A stretch of DNA of 64,000 bases from assembly GCA_005884685.1 (NCBI GenBank), contig VBAH01000048.1:30223-94222 (forward strand), written 5' to 3'. The translations under genes were made by a program, and so were the position numbers. The stretch comes from Alphaproteobacteria bacterium (GTDB lineage Bacteria > Pseudomonadota > Alphaproteobacteria > Rhizobiales > Xanthobacteraceae). Of this stretch, positions 50,491 to 59,200 are shown piece after piece; position 1 is the stretch's first letter, and every line of letters starts with the position of its first letter. The notes beneath the pieces are model-generated. The model ran no database searches, was not told the DNA's origin, and saw nothing but the letters and a program-made list of their open reading frames with translations.

Positions 50491-52041
50491 ATGACGCACG
50501 ACAAGATTCTCATCGTCGATTTTGGCTCGCAGGTCACCCAGCTCATCGCCCGGCGCGTGCGCGAGGAGGGGGTCTACTGCGAGATCGTGCCGTTCCAGAA
50601 GGCGGAAGCGGCGTTCGACCAAATGAAGCCGCGCGGCGTCATCCTGTCCGGCGGGCCGGAGTCGGTGCACGAAGAAGGCTCCCCGCGCGCGCCGCAGACC
50701 ATCTTCGAGGCCGGCGTGCCGGTGCTCGGCATCTGCTACGGCCAGATGACGATGGCGGCGCAGCTCGGCGGCACCGTCGAGGGTGGGCACCACCGCGAAT
50801 TCGGCCGCGCCGACGTCGAGGCGAAAGCGCCGAGCCAGCTGTTCTACGAGGTCTGGCGGCCGGGCGAGCATTACCCCGTGTGGATGAGCCACGGCGATCG
50901 CATCACCAAGATGCCACCCGGCTTCCAGGTCGCCGGCGTGTCGCCGAATGCGCCATTCGCCGTCATCCAGGACGAGACGCGCAAATACTACGGGCTGATG
51001 TTTCACCCCGAAGTCGTGCACACGCCGCACGGCGCGGCGCTTTTGCGCAATTTCGTGCGCAAGATTTCCGGCGCGCGGGGCGACTGGAGCATGCGCGCCT
51101 TCAAGGACGAGGCGATCGAGAAGATCCGCGCGCAGGTAGGCAAGGGCCGCGTGATCTGCGGGCTTTCAGGCGGCGTCGATTCTGCGGTTGCCGCCGTGCT
51201 GATCCACGAGGCGATCGGCGAGCAACTCACCTGTGTGTTCGTCGACCACGGGCTGTTGCGGCTCGGCGAGGCACAGAAGGTCGTCCACCTGTTCCGCGAC
51301 AGCTACAACATTCCGCTGGTGCACGTCGAAGCTGAAAAGATGTTTCTCGATGCGCTCGAGGGCGTCAGCGACCCCGAGGTCAAGCGCAAGACCATCGGTC
51401 GGCTGTTCATCGACGTGTTCGAGGCCGAGGCGAAGAAGATCGGCGGCGCTGAGTTTCTCGCGCAAGGAACGCTCTATCCCGACGTGATCGAGAGCGTCTC
51501 GTTCACCGGCGGGCCTTCCGTCACCATCAAGTCGCACCACAATGTCGGCGGCCTGCCCGAGCGCATGAACATGAAGCTGGTCGAGCCCTTGCGCGAGCTC
51601 TTCAAGGACGAGGTGCGCAAGCTCGGCCGCGAGCTCGGCCTGCCCGAGGCCTTCGTCGGGCGCCATCCGTTTCCGGGACCGGGCCTCGCGATCCGCGTGC
51701 CGGGCGAGATCACGCGCGAGAAGCTCGATATCCTGCGGCTCGCGGACGACGTGTTCATCGAGGAGATCCGCCGCGCCGGCCTCTACGACGACATCTGGCA
51801 GGCCTTTGCCGTGATCCTGCCGGTGAAAACAGTCGGCGTGATGGGCGACGGCCGCACCTATGATTTCGTCGTCGGCCTGCGCGCGGTGACCTCGACCGAC
51901 GGCATGACCGCCGACTTCTATCCGTTCGACATGGCGTTCATCGGCCACGTCGCGACGCGCATCATCAACGAGGTGAAGGGCGTCAACCGCGTGGTGTACG
52001 ACGTGACGAGCAAGCCGCCGGGGACTATTGAGTGGGAGTAA
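50491..52041 (+). CDS. guaA: GMP synthase (glutamine-hydrolysing)
   Basis: 516 residues, standard length. The class I glutaminase domain (1-195) has Cys82 in GICYGQMTM and His/Glu in MFHPEVVH. The ATP pyrophosphatase P-loop is [10 protein letters not shown] (about residue 225), and the dimerisation domain ends in PPGTIEWE. It turns XMP into GMP with ATP and glutamine. The ATG at 50491 matches the family start ([14 protein letters not shown]). The 3' end of guaA is a known insertion site for genomic islands, and a gene of foreign look follows at once. Confidence 0.97.
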   Translation: MTHDKILIVDFGSQVTQLIARRVREEGVYCEIVPFQKAEAAFDQMKPRGVILSGGPESVHEEGSPRAPQTIFEAGVPVLGICYGQMTMAAQLGGTVEGGHHREFGRADVEAKAPSQLFYEVWRPGEHYPVWMSHGDRITKMPPGFQVAGVSPNAPFAVIQDETRKYYGLMFHPEVVHTPHGAALLRNFVRKISGARGDWSMRAFKDEAIEKIRAQVGKGRVICGLSGGVDSAVAAVLIHEAIGEQLTCVFVDHGLLRLGEAQKVVHLFRDSYNIPLVHVEAEKMFLDALEGVSDPEVKRKTIGRLFIDVFEAEAKKIGGAEFLAQGTLYPDVIESVSFTGGPSVTIKSHHNVGGLPERMNMKLVEPLRELFKDEVRKLGRELGLPEAFVGRHPFPGPGLAIRVPGEITREKLDILRLADDVFIEEIRRAGLYDDIWQAFAVILPVKTVGVMGDGRTYDFVVGLRAVTSTDGMTADFYPFDMAFIGHVATRIINEVKGVNRVVYDVTSKPPGTIEWE

Positions 52042-52109
52042 GCTGGAATTGCCGAGAAGGCTAACTATTTGAAGCGGGAGATTTGACCATTATTTTGCGC
52101 GAGGCGCCG

Positions 52110-53141
52110 ATGTCCGATCTGTTGAACCAGACTCAGGCTGCGCGTGATTGGGCGGACGGCGCGATTCGGCGTCACTCCGGTGGAGTGTTTGGAAAGCTTG
52201 TGCCGGCCGTAATCTGGTCCGATGCACGAGGCGACGATGGCGAGCCTCTAGTGCCCGTTGAGCCCGTGGAGTTGGTTGCTCGAATCAATAGGATACCACA
52301 CATCCTCCTCCACAATCACGATCCCGGAAGGCCAAAAGGGCAGGTTCTTGAAGCAGCGAACTTTGCGACTGAGAGTGGCGAGAAGTTTGTCGCCGCCGTT
52401 CTAGCGTACTACGCAGGCGGCGATGTGCTGGACTTTCGAAGATTGGGTGTCGATGCAAACGTATCAGCGGCGCCACCATCGAGCCTGCCGGCGTTTCCGG
52501 AAGGCGCTTGGATTCAGTTTGGCGCGGACCCAAACGAAGTAGATTCGGCGTGGCTAGATGATGTCACTAGTGGTGCTCCGCTTCGGGTCGTGCGAACAGA
52601 ACTTTCGCATTACGCAGCGGATTCCACACAAGAATTGATCAGGGTTGGCCTAGTCTTTCTGGCCCTCGTCTGGAATCCCTTCGTAACATCGATTGCTTCT
52701 GAGGCCGGCAAGAATACCTATGCTGCGATCCATGGCTGGATTCGGAGGCTTCTCGAAAGGTTGGCCGAACGACGGAATCCAATACTCAATATCATTGCGC
52801 ACCAAGATGGCTGTCAGGTGTCATTTCTTTTACGAGGCAAGGAGGTGAAACAGCATTATGCGGCGCACGACGCGCTTCCCGGTGCGGCTGCTCAAGCGGT
52901 GCAGTTGATCGCGAAGCTGAAGAGACGGGACATGCCGGTGCGAGAATTGATCTATGAATTTGATAAAGACGCACTGGTTTGGTTTCCGTCGTATGCAGTC
53001 CTAGACGACAACAGGATCATCACTGATAACACTGCCCTTATTGCTATTGAACAGCTTCCGACAAGTTTGAGTCTCGGCGTGAGCCGCGGCGAACCGCTGT
53101 CTCCCGTAGTCAGGTCAATTCTTGAAGCCGATGACGCGTGA
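52110..53141 (+). CDS. Orphan gene of unknown function behind guaA, AT-richer than its neighbours
   Basis: A 343-residue protein that I cannot assign. It starts MSDLLNQTQAARDWADGAIRR. The N-terminal half (30-110) contains VELVARINRIPHILLHNHDPGRPKG-type sequence, with a His-Asn-His-Asp cluster, and ends in FVAAVLAYYAGG. A hydrophobic stretch (about 178-205, IRVGLVFLALVWNPFVTSIAS) may be a membrane or buried helix. It is followed by a basic helical part (HGWIRRLLERLAERR) and a mixed C-terminal domain. There is no signal peptide. Codon third positions use A and T much more than both neighbours. Its ATG has GAGG five bases upstream; a TTG at 52083 is an alternative. Probably acquired by transfer. 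Confidence 0.72.
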   Translation: MSDLLNQTQAARDWADGAIRRHSGGVFGKLVPAVIWSDARGDDGEPLVPVEPVELVARINRIPHILLHNHDPGRPKGQVLEAANFATESGEKFVAAVLAYYAGGDVLDFRRLGVDANVSAAPPSSLPAFPEGAWIQFGADPNEVDSAWLDDVTSGAPLRVVRTELSHYAADSTQELIRVGLVFLALVWNPFVTSIASEAGKNTYAAIHGWIRRLLERLAERRNPILNIIAHQDGCQVSFLLRGKEVKQHYAAHDALPGAAAQAVQLIAKLKRRDMPVRELIYEFDKDALVWFPSYAVLDDNRIITDNTALIAIEQLPTSLSLGVSRGEPLSPVVRSILEADDA

Positions 53142-53181
53142 AACCAATTGTGACGCAACGCGCTGAACGGAGACGAACCCA

Positions 53182-53526
53182 ATGCCCCTTACCCGTTGCA
53201 TCACCGAGATGGGCATGGGCGTCGATGTCCACGGGCGCGACGCCACCAAGGCGGCGAAGCGCGCGGTCTCGGATGCGATCCGCCATTCGAGCCTCGGCTT
53301 TGTCCGCATGCTGGGGAAGACGCCGCAGGAGATGTTCGTCGATGTCACGATCGGCGTGCCGAACCCGGAAGGCGTCGACACATCGGCGGTCGCGAAGGAA
53401 CTCCCCTACGGCACCGTGACCGTGACGGCTGTCAAGGGCGGACTGGAGATTCCGGCCGAAAGCGGCGGCGATGCCATCCTCATCGCCAACGCGGCGGTGA
53501 TCGTGAGCCTCGACGACGGCAAATGA
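53182..53526 (+). CDS. Lin0512 family protein
   Basis: 114 residues. The pattern RCITEMGMGVDVHGRDATKAAKRAVSDAIRHSSL at the N-terminus, then DVTIGVPNPEGVD and GTVTVTAVKGGLEIP, is that of the Lin0512 family, a small protein family of unknown activity found in many bacteria. It has no signal peptide or membrane part. The Asp-Val-His-Gly-Xaa-Asp cluster might bind metal. It is directly followed by the ArsC/YffB-like gene. Confidence 0.85.
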   Translation: MPLTRCITEMGMGVDVHGRDATKAAKRAVSDAIRHSSLGFVRMLGKTPQEMFVDVTIGVPNPEGVDTSAVAKELPYGTVTVTAVKGGLEIPAESGGDAILIANAAVIVSLDDGK

Positions 53527-53547
53527 ATGACCGCGGAGCGAATGCGA

Positions 53548-53904
53548 ATGCCCACCCTCTATGGCATCAAGAATTGCGACACGATGAAGAAGGCCCGCGC
53601 GTGGCTCGACCAGCGCGGCATCGACTATGCGTTTCACGATTACAAGACCGCCGGCATCGACAAGAGCAAGCTTGAGAACTGGACGAAAAAAGTCGGCTGG
53701 GAAACGCTGCTCAACACAACCGGCACCACGTTCCGCAAGCTGCCCGACAAGGACAAGGAAGGGCTCAGCGAGAAGAAGGCGATCGCGCTGATGCTGGCGC
53801 AGCCTTCGATGATCAAGCGCCCGGTGCTGGAGCTTTCCGGCGGGAAAATGGTGGTCGGCTTCAAACCCGAGCTTTACGCCGAGGTTCTGCCGGGGCCGCG
53901 CTAG
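53548..53904 (+). CDS. ArsC/Spx-like (YffB) thioredoxin-fold protein
   Basis: A 118-residue ArsC-family protein: [21 protein letters not shown] with Cys10 in a CxxM rather than CxxC setting, then [21 protein letters not shown] and [21 protein letters not shown]. YffB of E. coli has the same length and this pattern. It lacks the full Arg triad of true arsenate reductases, so a role as glutathione-dependent thiol reductase is more likely. Possible in-frame starts at 53527 and 53542 lie upstream; 53548 gives the family length. The last 44 bases overlap the convergent flavoprotein gene. Confidence 0.87.
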   Translation: MPTLYGIKNCDTMKKARAWLDQRGIDYAFHDYKTAGIDKSKLENWTKKVGWETLLNTTGTTFRKLPDKDKEGLSEKKAIALMLAQPSMIKRPVLELSGGKMVVGFKPELYAEVLPGPR

Positions 53905-54814
53905 CCGCACGCAAATTCCGTTCGAGGCTATTATGGATCGCGGTCGCGGCGATCGCCGCATGCCCGGTCGCGACGCTGATCTGGTGCAGGTCGGTGACCA
54001 CGTCGCCCGCCGCATAGAGACCCGCGACGGAGGTTTGCTGATGCTCGTCGACGAAAAGATTGCCGAGATCGTTGTGGCGCGCGCCGAGTGACATCGCGAG
54101 GTCGGAGCGCACGTCGCAGCCGAGCGCCGGGTAGAGCGTGTCGAGGTGATGGCGTTCGCCGCCTTGCAGAACAGCGACGAGCCCTTCGCCCGCGCGTTCG
54201 ACCGCCACCACGGGCTTCGGCACGATCAGAACGCCGGCGTCTTCCAGCTTCGCGCGCAGCTCCGCCGGCGCCGATCGCGGATCGTCGGTCGCGAGCAGCG
54301 TCACGTCGGCCGAGTAGGTGCGCAGGAACAGCGCCTTGTTGCATGCGGTTTTCACCGAGCCGAGCACGCCGATGCGCTGGTCGAGGGCTTCGTAGCCGTC
54401 GCAGACCGGACAGAACCGGATCGCGCCGCGATAGACGACCTCGCGCAATCCTTCCACGGCCGGCTTTTCGTCGACGATGCCGGTGGCGAGCAGGACGCGG
54501 CGCGCCGTGATCCGCCTGCCACCGAGGGTCGCGCTGAAGCCATCCCCCGCGCGCTTGAGTTCCTCCACGCGCGCGCGCGCGAAATGCACGCCATATTGCG
54601 CCGCCTGCTCTCGCAACCGGCGCAGCAATTCTGGTCCGGCGATGCCCTTGAAGCCGGGATAGTTGTGACTCTCCGGAATGAGCAGCGCGCGGCTGTTGCC
54701 GTCATCGACCACGCAAGCGTGCCGCAGATAGCGGGCGAGATAAATCGCCGCGGTCAGGCCGGCTGGGCCGCCGCCCACGATCAAACAGTCGAACGTCTCG
54801 GTGGCGCGCTCCAT
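53861..54814 (-). CDS. Thioredoxin reductase-like NAD(P)/FAD-dependent oxidoreductase
   Basis: A 317-residue flavoprotein of the low-molecular-weight thioredoxin reductase type. FAD motif [19 protein letters not shown] is at the N-terminus, the redox motif is [10 protein letters not shown] (CxxC), and the C-terminal FAD contact is GLYAAGDVV. The NADPH domain lacks a clear GxGxxA motif ([18 protein letters not shown] instead), so the electron donor and acceptor may differ from thioredoxin reductase. The ATG at 54814 has no Shine-Dalgarno sequence before it and lies only nine bases from the -10 element of an EcfG-type promoter. Confidence 0.87.
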   Translation of the reverse strand: MERATETFDCLIVGGGPAGLTAAIYLARYLRHACVVDDGNSRALLIPESHNYPGFKGIAGPELLRRLREQAAQYGVHFARARVEELKRAGDGFSATLGGRRITARRVLLATGIVDEKPAVEGLREVVYRGAIRFCPVCDGYEALDQRIGVLGSVKTACNKALFLRTYSADVTLLATDDPRSAPAELRAKLEDAGVLIVPKPVVAVERAGEGLVAVLQGGERHHLDTLYPALGCDVRSDLAMSLGARHNDLGNLFVDEHQQTSVAGLYAAGDVVTDLHQISVATGHAAIAATAIHNSLERNLRAASAAPAEPRRKARV

Positions 54815-54822
54815 CGAAACGC

Positions 54823-54848
54823 AACGGCCGGACCGGGATGAGGGTTCC
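54823..54848 (-). promoter_or_regulatory. EcfG-type promoter (GGAAC-N17-CGTT) almost touching the flavoprotein start codon
   Basis: On the minus strand GGAAC is at 54848-54844 and CGTT at 54826-54823, 17 bases apart. Transcription would start about 54815-54816, one or two bases before the ATG at 54814. The mRNA would therefore be leaderless, which agrees with the lack of a Shine-Dalgarno sequence. Confidence 0.5.
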
Positions 54849-54926
54849 ACTGGCGCGGCAATTCGGCTTTGATCCGGAGCGCCGCGCAGCCCGCGCCGGC
54901 CATCCGCAACGCCCGAGGAGACCGCA

Positions 54927-55703
54927 ATGGACATTTCGCTCAACGGCCGCTCCGCCATCGTCACTGGCGGCTCCAAGGGCATCGGCTTTGCCATCGCCAA
55001 GCGCTTCGCGGAGTCCGGCGCCGATGTGGCGATCGTCGCGCGCGGCGCTGACTCGCTCGATGCGGCCGTCGCCGAGATCAAGACGGTGACCAATTCCCAC
55101 GTGATCGGCGTGCAGGGCGATGTCGCCAAGGCGACCGACGTGCGGCGTGCCTACGACGAGGCGGTGGCCGCCTTCGGCAAGCTCGACATCGTGGTCAACA
55201 ATGCCGGGACCTCGCGCGCCGGCCCGTTCGAGGCGATGTCGGATGAATTGCTCCAGCAGGACCTCGAGCTGAAGCTGTTCGCCGCCGTGCGCTTTGCCCG
55301 CCTCGTCATCCCGCAGATGAAAGAGCGCAAATGGGGCCGCATCATCAACGTGCTCAACATCGGCGCCAAAGCGCCGCGCGCCGCAAGCGCGCCGACGTCG
55401 GTGTCGCGCGCCGCCGGCATGGCGCTGACCAAGGCGCTCGCGAGCGAATACGCGCCGTTCAACATCCTGGTGAACGGCCTGCTGGTCGGGCTGATCGACG
55501 CCGACCAGCACGTGCAGAAGGCGAAGAGCCGCGGCGTTTCGCTCGACGAGTACAAGGCGGGGCTCGCGAAGGACATTCCGCTCGGCCGCTTCGGCCGCGC
55601 CGAGGAGTTCGCCAACATCGCGTGCTTCCTTGCCTCCGACGCCGGCTCCTACATCACCGGCACGGCGATCAATGTCGACGGCGGGCGCTCTCCGGTGGTG
55701 TGA
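54927..55703 (+). CDS. SDR family protein lacking the usual catalytic Tyr and Lys
   Basis: A 258-residue short-chain dehydrogenase. The cofactor site [24 protein letters not shown], and C-terminal [14 protein letters not shown] are standard. In place of Y-x-x-x-K the sequence is [16 protein letters not shown], with Thr for Tyr and Arg for Lys. Proteins with this TSVSRAAG pattern form a recognisable SDR subgroup, so the change is not a random mutation. Its reaction is unknown; without these residues ordinary hydride transfer to a ketone is hard to explain. GAGGAGA stands before the ATG. Confidence 0.87.
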   Translation: MDISLNGRSAIVTGGSKGIGFAIAKRFAESGADVAIVARGADSLDAAVAEIKTVTNSHVIGVQGDVAKATDVRRAYDEAVAAFGKLDIVVNNAGTSRAGPFEAMSDELLQQDLELKLFAAVRFARLVIPQMKERKWGRIINVLNIGAKAPRAASAPTSVSRAAGMALTKALASEYAPFNILVNGLLVGLIDADQHVQKAKSRGVSLDEYKAGLAKDIPLGRFGRAEEFANIACFLASDAGSYITGTAINVDGGRSPVV

Positions 55704-55714
55704 GCCGCGTTTTC

Positions 55715-55792
55715 CGCTCATTCCCGCGCAAGCGGGAATCCAGTGCCAAGATGAAGAAAGAACTGGGTCCCCGCTTTCGCGGGGACGAGCGG
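55715..55792. repeat. Intergenic palindromic repeat (cgcgggcatg family, variant)
   Basis: It runs from cgctcattcccgcgcaagcggg to cccgctttcgcggggacgagcg, with cagtgccaagatg and aactgggtc between. Same layout as 50359-50427. It fills the gap between the convergent SDR and cyclase-family genes. Confidence 0.78.
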
Positions 55793-55795
55793 CAG

Positions 55796-56467
55796 TCAGA
55801 TCGACAACCCCTCGATCGCGAATACCCGGGCCGGGGCGCCGTCGGCGCCCGGGATCTTCAGCGGCGCCGCGCACAGGAACGTGCGCGGCCCCTTGAGCGC
55901 CGACGTGTTCACCAGATACTCGATCAAGGTCACGCCCGCGCGCAGCAGCACGTCGTGCGTCACGTGTTCCGCTGTCGGCGCGACCACGCCGTCGAGCAGC
56001 AGGCGGATCGGATAATCCTGCGGAAAGTCGAACGCCACGGCAGTCGGCTTGTTCGCGAGCAGCCACTCGGCCGCATCGCGTGTGAGCCACGGGGCATCCT
56101 TCCAGAACGCCGCGGTGGTATTGTCGCGCTTCTCGTCCCAGGCGGCGGAGAGCAGCATGATTTCGCCCGGCGGGCCGCCGCGATCGGCGCGCGCAAGCCG
56201 CGCCGCATCGATCGGTGTGTTCGGCGCAACGTCGCGCAAGTTGAATACGCGAGCCGGGCCGACCACGCGCGAGAGCGGCGTCGCCTCGATGGTCGGCGCG
56301 TGCGCGACGAAATGTGCCTGCGCGTCGACGTGCGAAAAGCCGTGGCAGGTGGTGGCCAGATGCGAGACGCGGAACTGGTCTCCGCCTGAGATGTCGCCCT
56401 TGATTGTCAGCTCCGGCGACCAGCGGAAATGCGGGCCGATCGGCATGCTGAGGTCGATGATGTCCAT
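55796..56467 (-). CDS. Cyclase family protein (kynurenine formamidase-like)
   Basis: A 223-residue metal-dependent hydrolase. It starts MDIIDLSMPIGPHFRWSPE. The metal motif is CHGFSHVDAQAHF (a form of H-G-T-H-x-D-x-P-x-H) about residues 42-54. The C-terminal region has TLIEYLVNTSALKGPRTFLCAAPLKIPGADGAPARVF, typical of the family. Members split N-formylkynurenine or related amides or lactones. Without other tryptophan-breakdown genes here the substrate stays open. It is divergent from the SDR gene at 56532. Confidence 0.9.
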   Translation of the reverse strand: MDIIDLSMPIGPHFRWSPELTIKGDISGGDQFRVSHLATTCHGFSHVDAQAHFVAHAPTIEATPLSRVVGPARVFNLRDVAPNTPIDAARLARADRGGPPGEIMLLSAAWDEKRDNTTAAFWKDAPWLTRDAAEWLLANKPTAVAFDFPQDYPIRLLLDGVVAPTAEHVTHDVLLRAGVTLIEYLVNTSALKGPRTFLCAAPLKIPGADGAPARVFAIEGLSI

Positions 56468-56531
56468 GCGCGCTCTCGCGTGAAGATGCTTACACTGCGG
56501 ACAACGTTACCACAGGGTCAGGAGAACAAAC

Positions 56532-57305
56532 GTGGCAGGCCGTCTTGCGGACAAAGTTGCAATCATCACCGGCGGGGCAGGGGGGATCGGCGCCGCCACC
56601 GGGCTGTTGTTCTGCGAGGAGGGGGCGCGCGTCGCGCTGGTCGACAGTCAGAGCGATGCCATGGAGGCGGCTCTGTCCGCTATTCGAGCTAGTATTCCGA
56701 ATGCCAGGGTGACCGGCATCCTCGCGGATGTCGGCCGTGAAGAAGCTGCTTTCGACGCGGTCGCCGCCACGCGCAAGGCCTTTGGCCCGATCGACGTGCT
56801 GGTCAATCTCGCCGGCATCCGCGCCTATGAGCCGCTCGCGGAGGCAAAGCGCGACACCTGGGAGCGCATTCTCGCGGTCAACCTGCTGAGCTATGCGTGG
56901 TTCACCAAAGCCGCGATCGCCGACCTGCGCGCGCAGCGCGGCAATGTCGTCAACGTCTCATCGACCCACGCCGTCAACGCGCGTGCCGGCATGGGCCAGT
57001 ACGACGTCACCAAGGCCGGCATCGTCTCGATGACACGGACGCTTGCGTTCGAGGAAGCGAGACACGGCGTGCGCATCAATGCCGTGTGCCCCGGCGCGAC
57101 GCTCACGCCGTTTCATCTGCGGCGCGCCGCGGCCGCGGGACGCACGCAACGCGAACTCGAGCAGGATGCGAAAAACGAATGCCTGATGGAACGCTGGGCC
57201 GATCCGCGCGAGGTCGCGTTTCCGATCCTCTGGCTCGCCTCGGGCGAGGCGTCCTACGTCACCGGCTCGGTCCTGATGGTGGATGGCGGACGGTATGTCC
57301 GCTGA
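56532..57305 (+). CDS. SDR family oxidoreductase
   Basis: A 257-residue classical SDR with TGGAGGIGAATGLLF, NLAGIRAYEPL (usually NNAG), Ser in VNVSSTHAVNA, and YDVTKAG for Tyr and Lys of the active site; the C-terminal MVDGGRYVR closes the protein. The start is GTG at 56532 with AGGAGA seven bases upstream. The substrate is unknown. It is divergent from the cyclase-family gene, so the two may share control and belong to one breakdown route. Confidence 0.9.
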   Translation: MAGRLADKVAIITGGAGGIGAATGLLFCEEGARVALVDSQSDAMEAALSAIRASIPNARVTGILADVGREEAAFDAVAATRKAFGPIDVLVNLAGIRAYEPLAEAKRDTWERILAVNLLSYAWFTKAAIADLRAQRGNVVNVSSTHAVNARAGMGQYDVTKAGIVSMTRTLAFEEARHGVRINAVCPGATLTPFHLRRAAAAGRTQRELEQDAKNECLMERWADPREVAFPILWLASGEASYVTGSVLMVDGGRYVR

Positions 57306-57317
57306 CGCCACGCCAAC

Positions 57318-57623
57318 CTATCGTGGCTGCGGCCCCTCATAGCCCTCGGTGATGACCATATCCCACACCGACTTCCCTTGTCGCAGCTTCATGGCGGCCG
57401 CGTATTCGGGCGAGTGGTAGCATTCGATGGCGGCGGCGTAGCTTGGAAACTCCAGCACGATCACCCGGGATTTCGGCTGGCCTTCCTTCGGTTCGACTCT
57501 GCCGCCGCGGGCGAGAAAATGTGCGCCGTATTTGGCAAGCGCCCTGCCGTTGGCCGCAACGTAGGCCTTGTAGCCCTCGGGATCGCTGACATCGGCGAAT
57601 ACGACCCAGTAGCCCTTGGCCAT
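57318..57623 (-). CDS. DUF1330 family protein
   Basis: A 101-residue ferredoxin-like-fold protein with the DUF1330 pattern: GYWVVFADVSDPEGYKAYVAANG, FLARGGRVEPKEGQPKSRVIVLEFPSYAAAIECYHSPEYAAAMKLRQ. It has no known activity; relatives are dimeric and near catabolic genes. Convergent with the SDR gene at 56532. Confidence 0.92.
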   Translation of the reverse strand: MAKGYWVVFADVSDPEGYKAYVAANGRALAKYGAHFLARGGRVEPKEGQPKSRVIVLEFPSYAAAIECYHSPEYAAAMKLRQGKSVWDMVITEGYEGPQPR

Positions 57624-57697
57624 CTCCCCTCTCTCCGCCAGCCAGGCGATTTCTGGCCGCGATTACGTGCAACTGTCCGGCATAACGGGTTTTCGTT

Positions 57698-57865
57698 TCA
57701 CCGTGGCGATGGCGGCGTTGGGAGCTCAAGCCGCTTCGCGCGTTCGCCTGCCAGCTTGCGGTAAGCTTCGGCCTGCTTGAGAAGTTTCTCTTTCAGGGCG
57801 GCGTCGGTCTCGTCCTGCGCCATTTTTTCAAACTGGAGCGCGTGCTCCAGATACTCGGCAATCAT
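57698..57865 (-). CDS. Small helical hypothetical protein, 55 residues
   Basis: A short minus-strand gene: MIAEYLEHALQFEKMAQDET..., followed by KEKLLKQAEAYRKLAGERAKRLEL and a Pro-rich end. It is nearly all charged helix, and the spacing of Leu, Ala and Phe suggests a two-helix hairpin or coiled coil. Proteins starting IAEYLEHAxQFEKMA are frequent small hypotheticals in Bradyrhizobium relatives. A stop codon 24 bases upstream in frame fixes the ATG at 57865. The Shine-Dalgarno sequence is weak. No function known. Confidence 0.65.
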   Translation of the reverse strand: MIAEYLEHALQFEKMAQDETDAALKEKLLKQAEAYRKLAGERAKRLELPTPPSPR

Positions 57866-58111
57866 CTTCGCGACTTGGTCCCAGCCTTAACCTGGCGCTT
57901 ACCCTCGGACAGACTTACTATGTGCTTTCCGCCGAGCGGCGCAAGCGTCCAGACGGTACGGAAGCGCGCCGGCGGAAGGCCGGTACCCCGAAACCGGCTT
58001 GCAACGGCACTCCACCTTGTCGCCAGGCCGGGACGAGGAGGGTGAATTGTCTCGTGCAAGAGCGGCTCCCCCGACCCTGCCTTTGGGGGTACGGTCAACC
58101 GGAAGCTCGCG

Positions 58112-59071
58112 CTAATTCACCTTGATCCCGGCGTCCTTGATCACCGGCGTCCAGCGCGCGAGATCGCTGTCGATCTGCGCCTTGAACTCGGTGGGCGTAT
58201 TGCCGACCGGCCCCATGATCTGCGCGGCGAACTTTTCCTTCAGCTCGGGCGAGTTGATCGCCTCCGCCACCTCGCGCCGGATCTTCTCCAGGATCGCGGG
58301 CGGCGTGCCGGCCGGCGCGATCAGCCCGTTCCAGGCATCGGCCTCCACGTCGATGCCGCTTTCTTTCAAGGTCGGCACATCGGGCAGCAGGGGCGAGCGC
58401 TTCGCCGTCGTGACGGCGAGCATTTTCACGGTGCCGGCCTGCACGTGCGGCACGACCGAGATCGCCGGCATCACCGCCATCTGCACGTCGCCGCGGATCA
58501 CGGCGGTCATCGCCTGCGGCGAAGAGCCGTAGGGAATATGCACCAGCTTCGCACCGCTCTTGATCGCGATCGCCTCCATTGCGAGATGCGACAGCGAGCC
58601 GTTGCCGATCGAGCCGAAATTGTACTTGCCGGGATCCTTTTTGATCAGCGCGACCAGCTCCGCGACACTATTCACGCCGAGGTTAGCCGGCACTGCGAGC
58701 GCGCTCGGCTGCGTCGTCAGGATCGTGATCAGCGCGAGATCCTTGAACGGATCGTACGGCATCTTGGAGAACAGGAGCGTGTTGATCGCGAGCGGCCCGC
58801 CGATCGAAATGCCGATCGTGTAACCGTCCGCCTCGGCCTTGGCGACCGCATCGGTCCCCAACATGCCGCTCGCGCCGGGCTTGTTCTCGACGATGAAGTT
58901 CTGGCCAAGCTTGGCCTGCAGCTTGTCGGCGATCAGCCGCGCGATGGTGTCGGGGGTCGCGCCGGCACCAAACGGCACGATCACGCGCACGGTTTTCGTG
59001 GGCCATTCCTGCGCGGCCGCCGGCACGGCGGCACACAAAACGAACAGCGCCAGCGCAACAATGCGTCTCAT
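58112..59071 (-). CDS. Bug/TctC-family periplasmic solute-binding protein
   Basis: A 319-residue protein with a signal peptide (MRRIVALALFVLCAAVPAAAQ). The mature start EWPTKTVRVIVPFGAGATPDTIARLIADKL and NFIVENKPGASGMLGTDAVAKAEADGYT are hallmarks of Bug (TctC) receptors, which bind carboxylates for tripartite tricarboxylate transporters or sensing. No TctA/TctB genes are adjacent. GGAGG lies five bases before the ATG at 59071. As in many members of these groups it is an orphan binding protein. Confidence 0.93.
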   Translation of the reverse strand: MRRIVALALFVLCAAVPAAAQEWPTKTVRVIVPFGAGATPDTIARLIADKLQAKLGQNFIVENKPGASGMLGTDAVAKAEADGYTIGISIGGPLAINTLLFSKMPYDPFKDLALITILTTQPSALAVPANLGVNSVAELVALIKKDPGKYNFGSIGNGSLSHLAMEAIAIKSGAKLVHIPYGSSPQAMTAVIRGDVQMAVMPAISVVPHVQAGTVKMLAVTTAKRSPLLPDVPTLKESGIDVEADAWNGLIAPAGTPPAILEKIRREVAEAINSPELKEKFAAQIMGPVGNTPTEFKAQIDSDLARWTPVIKDAGIKVN

Positions 59072-59200
59072 CGATCCTCCCACGCGCCGGCCCTCTCGGG
59101 CGGTCTTCTCGTTCGGCCCTCAGGCATATGTCCGCCGCGGGTTGCCGAGGTCAAGCGAAGTGTGGTTCCTCAGGGGTTACGCAGCGGGCGGGAGATTCTG

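Noticed and set aside
52022..53181. Attachment-site repeat of an island at guaA
   Set aside because: I looked for a second copy of the guaA end (ggactattgagtgggag) behind the orphan gene and found none, and there is no integrase gene. So a mobile island is not shown, only suspected.
57866..58111. Short frames in the gap between the 55-residue gene and the Bug-type binding protein
   Set aside because: Several overlapping frames exist but none has a ribosome binding site, a conserved pattern or sensible composition. I see nothing definite in this gap.
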